A stretch of DNA of 64,000 bases from assembly GCA_024695565.1 (NCBI GenBank), contig JAILHX010000157.1, positions 1 to 64,000 of the forward strand. The letters are read 5' to 3'. Every line of letters starts with the position of its first letter. Within the stretch, counting starts at the first letter, position 1. The translations under genes were made by a program, and so were the position numbers. The notes below the pieces were generated by a model. It did not search any database, had not been told where the DNA came from, and saw nothing but the letters and a program-made list of their open reading frames with translations. This document shows, piece after piece, positions 59,113 to 64,000 of this stretch. Source of the DNA: Saccharofermentans sp. (lineage in GTDB: Bacteria; Bacillota_A; Clostridia; Saccharofermentanales; Saccharofermentanaceae).

Positions 59113-61023
59113 TCAGATCTGGTTATCGCAATATGTTTTGTAATTGTTCTTAAGCTCAGTCATTGCGTTCTTCATGGCGAGCTGATATACGGAAGTCTTT
59201 TCCCAGTTGCCGGCCTTAACAGCTGTCTTGATCCTGGTGAAGATCGAATCCTGCTCGTCTGTATCCTTGGCAAGAAGGAGCTTCAAGTCGTTTATATCAT
59301 TCCAGAGTTTATCGTCGTAAGAGACTGAACCGTCATCGGTTCTTGTGATGCTTCTGATAAGGGAGAGGTTAGCGGGGATGATCTTTTCCATGAGTTCCAT
59401 CTCCCAGCGGACGAGCATTGCCTGATAGTAGGAGTTAAGGAGCTGCTCGTCGAAGACATTACCTCTGCAGAGGATCTCAGAAACGCCGGATTCCTTCAAT
59501 GTCTGTAAAGAATCGTAAACCGTTGCGGCAGGGGTGCCGAAGAGTCTGTCTCTCTCATTGGAGTCCATGTCTTCGAAAATATCATCTTCACATCTGTAAA
59601 GTCTGTCTGTCTCAAGATAATCACTTGCCTCACCATAAGGCTTAACGAACTCTGCTTCGAGTGTCTTGGAATCCTTACCTGAATCAAGAGCATAGCTGAT
59701 ACCGTCGAGCATTGCCTGATATACAGAAGCCAGGCACAGATAGGTGTTAGTATGCGGGTTGGGAGCACGGAGCTCGAATCTTGTCGCATACTTGTTGTCT
59801 TCGCTCCTGACAAGACCTAAGAGAACTGATCTGTTACGCGAAGGTGTGAGGACGTCCATGCCGATCGAAGCTACGCAGTGTGTAGGAGCTTCAAATCCGG
59901 GTGTGAGACGCTCAAATGCATCAGTTGTTGCGGTAACGAACGGGTTAACAACTTTGCTGTAATGCTTCATGATTCCCATGAGTGAACCCCAGCCGAATCT
60001 GCTGAGGAAGTCAGACTTAGTATCTTCAGGTGCGAATAGGTTGATCTTCTTGCCGCTCTTTAAGTAAGCGACAGCATTTACGTGAGTATGCTCACCGGAA
60101 CCTGCGACACCCGGAAGGGGCTTGGCATTGAAGCTGACATCAAGACCGTGAAGTCTGAAGATCTCCTTGATGATGATCCTTGCGATAAGTTCGTAGTCAG
60201 CGCCCTGGAGAGCATCTGAATATTTCCAGTCAACTTCGAGCTGTTCCATGATGAAGTGGAATTCGCCGGAAGAATTGAGGGAAGCCTTAACGCCGCCGAC
60301 TTCCTTGTGTCCCATCTCAGGGTTGAAGCCGTATTTCTCGAGGATCATGATGACCTGCTCCAAAGCAGTTCTTACGACACCCTTTGTACGCTTCCAGTAA
60401 GATTCCTTGAGTTCCTGTGAGATAGAGAGCTGCTCTGTGCTGATGATCTCGTCAGGTGAGTTGACCCAGAACTCGAGCTCTGTAGCAGTGATCAGAGTTA
60501 TATGGTCAAGGTCATCAGGCGTAAAGCCGTAGTCGGAACACAGAGCAGGATCGTTCAGGAAGCGGTCCCTGATCGTGTTCTGGAAGTATTCGGAACTCTT
60601 GCGAAGGATCGATCTGGAGCATACCTCATCGTCGTTATGCGTAAGGAAAGAGGGGATACGGAGTGTTCCGATCGGTCTTCCTGACTCAAAATCAATATGC
60701 TCGTAGTTATAGTCGATATACCAGATAACGTTTATATCCGGGATAAGGTCGACTTTACCGTCATTTAATGTTGCAATTCCGGGAAGTACAACGGAAGAAC
60801 CGTCTGTTTGTACAGCTTTGCCTTCGAGATAGTTCTCAAGATTGTCAAGGAAATCTGATATCGGTATCTTCTCGTCAGTATCGTTGCCCATGAGGTCGAC
60901 GGCTGCCAGAGATACGAATTTGATCTCGGGATGAGAAGATAATATGTTTCTCAAGTCCTGAGCTGAATGATTGTCAGCAGGGATGACATAGAGCAAATCG
61001 GGAATTACATGGAATTCAATCAT
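59113..61023 (-). CDS. Glutamine synthetase, long GSI-like form
   Basis: 636 residues from the ATG at 61023 (AGAAGG about ten bases upstream); a longer open frame reaches 61065. The catalytic core shows ATELEFW (metal-binding Glu), KPLPGVAGSGEHTHVN (family KP and G-x-H-x-H segment), PGFEAPTHCVASI, and RFELRAPNPHTNTYLCLA with catalytic Arg/Glu. About 160 extra residues follow the core, rich in acidic helices, and the N-terminal beta-grasp is diverged. Long enzymes of this type occur in gut Clostridia. It would make glutamine from glutamate, ammonia and ATP, but another gamma-glutamyl ligation cannot be excluded. It lacks an obvious adenylylation Tyr segment. Confidence 0.85.
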   Translation of the reverse strand: MIEFHVIPDLLYVIPADNHSAQDLRNILSSHPEIKFVSLAAVDLMGNDTDEKIPISDFLDNLENYLEGKAVQTDGSSVVLPGIATLNDGKVDLIPDINVIWYIDYNYEHIDFESGRPIGTLRIPSFLTHNDDEVCSRSILRKSSEYFQNTIRDRFLNDPALCSDYGFTPDDLDHITLITATELEFWVNSPDEIISTEQLSISQELKESYWKRTKGVVRTALEQVIMILEKYGFNPEMGHKEVGGVKASLNSSGEFHFIMEQLEVDWKYSDALQGADYELIARIIIKEIFRLHGLDVSFNAKPLPGVAGSGEHTHVNAVAYLKSGKKINLFAPEDTKSDFLSRFGWGSLMGIMKHYSKVVNPFVTATTDAFERLTPGFEAPTHCVASIGMDVLTPSRNRSVLLGLVRSEDNKYATRFELRAPNPHTNTYLCLASVYQAMLDGISYALDSGKDSKTLEAEFVKPYGEASDYLETDRLYRCEDDIFEDMDSNERDRLFGTPAATVYDSLQTLKESGVSEILCRGNVFDEQLLNSYYQAMLVRWEMELMEKIIPANLSLIRSITRTDDGSVSYDDKLWNDINDLKLLLAKDTDEQDSIFTRIKTAVKAGNWEKTSVYQLAMKNAMTELKNNYKTYCDNQI

Positions 61024-61055
61024 AAATACAGACCTTCTTCTAAAATAATACGGAG

Positions 61056-61085
61056 ATTGTATCACAACTATACTTTTTGAGTAAA
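61056..61085 (-). promoter_or_regulatory. Promoter of the glutamine synthetase gene
   Basis: On the minus strand TTTACT (61085-61080), an 18-base spacer, then TACAAT (61061-61056) with TG before it. Leader about 25 bases. Confidence 0.6.
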
Positions 61086-61168
61086 TGAAAGTAATATTTG
61101 GTTTTTATTTTCAAAAATCAATGTTTTAGCGTAATATATCGTTAGCAATGAAGTTTTGAGGTGAATTG

Positions 61169-62002
61169 ATGTTCATTACGACATTGAAAAGCATTTTCGA
61201 TATCGACAATGTCGGAAAAAGATGGCCCGTCCGTATTCTGTACCTGGTTACGGTCCTTCTGAATGCCGCTATCTACTTCAATCCGTGGGCTGATACTGAT
61301 TTTACGCCTCTGTCCAACTGGATGATGAGCGTTTACAGTCTTACCGAGAATGAGACTGAGATGGCTGAGCATCTCATGAGCTCTATTCCGCTCTCTATGG
61401 GCAATATCGTATTCCTTGCTACCGTACTTATAGGCGAGATGATCCTTATTACAAGCGCTTATATCTATGCCGGCATTTATGTCAGACAATACAGGATTGA
61501 GAAGATAAGTTCTCTTGAAGATAACCCCGATTCCATTAATTACGCTGTTACGAGCATTCCTGATGAGCCTGTAAAGATCCCGAAAATGATCATCAGGATA
61601 ATCATCCTGGTGCTTGTCACATCAATTGTTGCGCTTCCTATTATCACAATATCGTTCTATTTCTTTATCCTGACAATGCTGGGCCTTCCGTTTGTATTTA
61701 CGGCTCCGGTTGCTTATCTGTCAGGGGACAAGGGGCTTTTTAAGTCGATCCCGTATGTAGCCAAGATGTCTCTCAGATACTATGCGGCAAACATGAGAGG
61801 CTTGGCGCTTGTCATCGTTGTCGCCATTATTGTTGACTTTGCGGTTCCTTATATTGCGAACGTGTCGCTCACGGCTTACTACATCCTGGATGCAGCTATT
61901 ACGACATGGGTGTTCCTGTCATTTGCCAGGCTCGCGGCCCTTTCTTACTGCACTATGAAGGATTTCCCGCTGACCGGAGCGAGAAGACCTTATGCGATCT
62001 GA
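61169..62002 (+). CDS. Multi-pass membrane protein of unknown function
   Basis: 277 residues from the ATG at 61169 (GAGGTGA about five bases upstream); a TTG one codon earlier is also possible. Five hydrophobic segments: one near residue 20-37, one near 88-110, one near 135-165 with a second part, and two near 195-245. Between the first and second is an exposed loop with NETEMAEHLMSSIPL. Not similar to a family I can name (loosely reminiscent of DUF975/DUF624 membrane proteins). It stands between the divergent glutamine synthetase gene and malic enzyme. Confidence 0.75.
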   Translation: MFITTLKSIFDIDNVGKRWPVRILYLVTVLLNAAIYFNPWADTDFTPLSNWMMSVYSLTENETEMAEHLMSSIPLSMGNIVFLATVLIGEMILITSAYIYAGIYVRQYRIEKISSLEDNPDSINYAVTSIPDEPVKIPKMIIRIIILVLVTSIVALPIITISFYFFILTMLGLPFVFTAPVAYLSGDKGLFKSIPYVAKMSLRYYAANMRGLALVIVVAIIVDFAVPYIANVSLTAYYILDAAITTWVFLSFARLAALSYCTMKDFPLTGARRPYAI

Positions 62003-62144
62003 CGGGGATGACAGTTCGATTATCTGTTCAAAGCAACAAGAAAAAGCCCGTTTTGATTAAAAAATCTTATAATCGCGCGATTGTTTTTACGCATATTTAT
62101 ATTTATTATTAGTGAGTTCAGATTATTTTTGGAGGTTCAACAGT

Positions 62145-63317
62145 ATGGACGTAAATGAGAAAGCAATTAAGATGCATGAAGAGTGGGCCGGCAAGATCGA
62201 AGTAATTGCCACAGCTCCCGTTGGTTCCAAGGAAGAACTCGCTATCGCTTATACACCCGGTGTAGCAGCTCCCTGTCTTGAGATTCAGAAGGACGTTGAC
62301 CTCTCTTATAAATACACAAGAAGACATAATCTCGTAGCTGTTGTTACTGACGGTACAGCAGTTCTCGGTTTGGGCGACATCGGTCCTGAGGCAGGTATGC
62401 CTGTTATGGAAGGTAAGTGTGCTCTGTTCAAGGCTTTCGGCGACGTTGACGCATTCCCTCTCTGCATCCGTTCAAAGGATGTTGACGAGATCGTTAACAC
62501 AGTAGCACTTCTCGCAGGTTCTTTTGGTGGTGTAAACCTCGAGGATATCTCAGCTCCCAGATGTTTTGAGATCGAGAAGAAGCTCAAGGAGAGATGTGAC
62601 ATCCCGATCTTCCACGATGACCAGCACGGTACAGCTGTTATCACTCTTGCAGGTCTTACAAATGCTCTTAAGATCGTCGGCAAGAAGATGGAAGACATCC
62701 ACGTTGTAGTTAACGGCGCAGGCGCTGCAGCTACAGCTATCACAAAGCTTTTGATCTCAAGAGGTCTTAAGAACGTTATCCTCTGCGACCGTAAGGGCGC
62801 TATCTATGAGGGAAGAGAAGGTCTTAACTCAGCTAAGGAAGAGATGGCTAAGATCACAAATCCCGAGAAGAAGGCAGGTTCTCTTGCAGACGTAATCGTT
62901 GGTGCTGACGTATTCATCGGCGTTTCCGCCCCCGGCGTTCTTACAAGCGAGATGGTTGCCACAATGGCTAAGGATCCTGTTGTTTTCGCTTGCGCTAACC
63001 CTGTACCTGAGATCCTTCCTGAAGAAGCTAAGAAGGCAGGTGTTGCTGTTATGGCTACAGGCCGTTCTGACTTCCCGAACCAGGTCAACAACGTTCTCGC
63101 ATTCCCCGGTATCTTCCGTGGTGCTCTCGATGTAAGAGCTTCTGACATCAACGATGAGATGAAGATCGCTGCAGCCAACGCTATTGCAGGCATCGTTTCT
63201 GACGAAGAACTCAATCCTGATTACATCCTTCCTGATGCATTCGATGCAAGAGTAGGTAAGGCTGTTGCAGCCGCAGTTGCACAGGCAGCCCGCGATACAG
63301 GCGTAGCTAGAATATGA
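62145..63317 (+). CDS. Malic enzyme (malate dehydrogenase, decarboxylating)
   Basis: 390 residues from the ATG at 62145, nine bases after GGAGG; the open frame extends 33 bases up but lacks an RBS there. Conserved: AYTPGVAAPCLEIQ, VTDGTAVLGLGDIGPEAGMP (Tyr/Lys region and metal site), FHDDQHGTAVI, and the NAD(P) loop VNGAGAAATAITKLL. Converts malate to pyruvate and CO2. Small bacterial form without the phosphotransacetylase extension. TATAAT at 62068-62073 lies 72 bases upstream as a possible -10 without a clear -35. Cofactor preference cannot be read. Confidence 0.95.
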   Translation: MDVNEKAIKMHEEWAGKIEVIATAPVGSKEELAIAYTPGVAAPCLEIQKDVDLSYKYTRRHNLVAVVTDGTAVLGLGDIGPEAGMPVMEGKCALFKAFGDVDAFPLCIRSKDVDEIVNTVALLAGSFGGVNLEDISAPRCFEIEKKLKERCDIPIFHDDQHGTAVITLAGLTNALKIVGKKMEDIHVVVNGAGAAATAITKLLISRGLKNVILCDRKGAIYEGREGLNSAKEEMAKITNPEKKAGSLADVIVGADVFIGVSAPGVLTSEMVATMAKDPVVFACANPVPEILPEEAKKAGVAVMATGRSDFPNQVNNVLAFPGIFRGALDVRASDINDEMKIAAANAIAGIVSDEELNPDYILPDAFDARVGKAVAAAVAQAARDTGVARI

Positions 63318-63338
63318 ATAAACTGAATTAAAGCAACA

Positions 63339-63369
63339 ATCTCCCGCAATTTTGTTGCGGGAGATTTTG
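63339..63369 (+). terminator. Terminator of the malic enzyme gene
   Basis: An 11-base perfect stem, ATCTCCCGCAA (63339-63349) and TTGCGGGAGAT (63355-63365), loop TTTTG, followed by TTT. Confidence 0.9.
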
Positions 63370-63394
63370 CAATTTATAGTAAAGGAGTTTCCAC

Positions 63395-63883
63395 ATGATA
63401 GACGATTTAGAGCTTTTAAGACTTATTGAGAACAACGCCAGGCTCTCTTCTGAAGAGATTGCCGTTATGCTCGGTACGACCGCCGCGGATGTGGAAGCCG
63501 AAATCAAGCGCCTCAAGGATGAGAATATCATCCTTGGATATAACACGATAATTAACTGGGAGAAGCAGGCACCCGATAACTGCATCGGTATGATCGAGGT
63601 AAGGATCACACCCGTTAAGAACAAGGGTTACGACCATATCGCCCAGATCTTAAGCAAGTATGACAAGGTAACTGCATGCTACCTCATGAGCGGCGGATTC
63701 GATCTCATGATCATTTATGAGGACCGTACATTAAGAGATATCGCTACATTCGTTACTGAGAAGATCGCTACTATGGAAGGCGTTCTTTCCACGACAACAC
63801 ACTTCATCCTTAAGAAGTATAAGGCGAATGGTATAATCTATGATAATCCGAATACTGACGACAGGCAGGCTATCATCTTATGA
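63395..63883 (+). CDS. Lrp/AsnC-family transcriptional regulator
   Basis: 162 residues. N-terminal helix-turn-helix (about 3-60): LELLRLIENNARLSSEEIAV, then GTTAADVEAEIKRLKDENII and the hinge LGYNTIINWEK. The C-terminal RAM (ligand-binding) domain follows: MIEVRITPVKNKGYDHIA, then YLMSGGFDLMIIYEDRT with the G-x-x-D core. It probably senses an amino acid. RBS AAAGGAG is eight bases upstream. Its stop overlaps the aminotransferase start (ATGA), suggesting it regulates that gene, though this is inference. Confidence 0.95.
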   Translation: MIDDLELLRLIENNARLSSEEIAVMLGTTAADVEAEIKRLKDENIILGYNTIINWEKQAPDNCIGMIEVRITPVKNKGYDHIAQILSKYDKVTACYLMSGGFDLMIIYEDRTLRDIATFVTEKIATMEGVLSTTTHFILKKYKANGIIYDNPNTDDRQAIIL

Positions 63884-64000
63884 GTTTTGATTACGAATCC
63901 AAGATCTCCAAAGCAGTACAGCAGGTTCCGCCGTCTGCTATAAGGAAGTTCTTTGATCTTGCCAATGAGATGAAGGGTCATGTGATCTCACTTTCCATAG
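63880..64000 (+). CDS. PLP-dependent aminotransferase, N-terminal part (3' truncated)
   Basis: The first 40 residues (MSFDYESKISKAVQQVPPSA and IRKFFDLANEMKGHVISLSI) match the start of class I/II aminotransferases, in which RKFFDLANEM precedes the ISLGxGEPDF segment. The gene runs off the window. It overlaps the Lrp-type regulator by four bases. The amino acid handled cannot be told from this fragment. Confidence 0.85.
   Translation, partial: MSFDYESKISKAVQQVPPSAIRKFFDLANEMKGHVISLSI

Noticed and set aside
1..64000. CRISPR arrays, insertion sequences and known anti-phage systems
   Set aside because: No regularly spaced repeats of 25-40 bases, no transposase and no recognisable defence gene apart from the higBA pair.

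Overview
The window is a dense, mostly plus-strand stretch of a Gram-positive chromosome of clostridial type (Firmicutes/Bacillota, class Clostridia). The evidence is a PolC-type DNA polymerase III, an IspH enzyme fused to ribosomal protein S1 (a clostridial arrangement), a cell-wall-anchored surface protein with a VPSTG sorting signal, several lipoproteins, a DUF4012 envelope protein, and the Firmicute order rpsB-tsf-pyrH-frr-uppS-cdsA-dxr-rseP-ispG-polC. A gut or rumen Oscillospirales/Saccharofermentans-like species is my guess from style only. Most genes are housekeeping, tightly packed and often overlapping by 1 to 30 bases.

Layout. 1-8.7 kb: end of glyA, rarA, a small lipoprotein, dtd, clpX, a ROK sugar kinase, valS and a membrane protein. 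8.7-12 kb, minus strand: response regulator, histidine kinase and an RluF-like pseudouridine synthase. Divergent from them at 12.1-15.6 kb are three lipoprotein genes, at least two of them paralogs. 15.6-26.2 kb: an RNA methyltransferase-like protein, an RluA-family synthase, a type-2 ileS, an M50 protease, scpA-scpB, an RpiR regulator, cmk and ispH-rpsA. 26.2-30.4 kb is an AT-rich accessory segment: a 46-base palindrome, an ACGTA array, two tRNA-Pro genes, a higBA toxin-antitoxin pair and a 910-residue surface protein. 30.5-34.9 kb: thyA, a histidine phosphatase, folA, and on the minus strand a DUF4012 protein. 35-50.9 kb: the translation, lipid and isoprenoid cluster named above, then polC and priA. 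50.9-56.6 kb: dapA, dapB, yajC, dnaG, trmK and a Nif3-like gene. 56.6-64 kb: RNase P RNA, a PurM, an aquaporin, a long glutamine synthetase (minus strand), a membrane protein, malic enzyme, an Lrp regulator and the start of an aminotransferase.

How the genes fit together. dxr, ispG and ispH supply isoprenoids by the MEP route, uppS makes the undecaprenyl carrier, and cdsA and rseP serve the membrane. thyA and folA form the dTMP/folate cycle. dapA and dapB make diaminopimelate and lysine. polC, dnaG, priA, rarA, scpA and scpB serve replication and segregation. valS, ileS, dtd, tRNA-Pro, rnpB, rpsB, tsf, frr and several RNA-modifying enzymes serve translation.

I did not find a clearly new multi-gene system. 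The observations most worth following are: a PolC whose inserted proofreading exonuclease has lost nearly all catalytic residues; the unexplained palindrome and ACGTA array beside the tRNA-Pro pair and higBA; a tRNA-Pro with an A34 (AGG) anticodon; the lipoprotein family facing a two-component system; and a recurrent extended -10 promoter sequence, TGTTANAAT.
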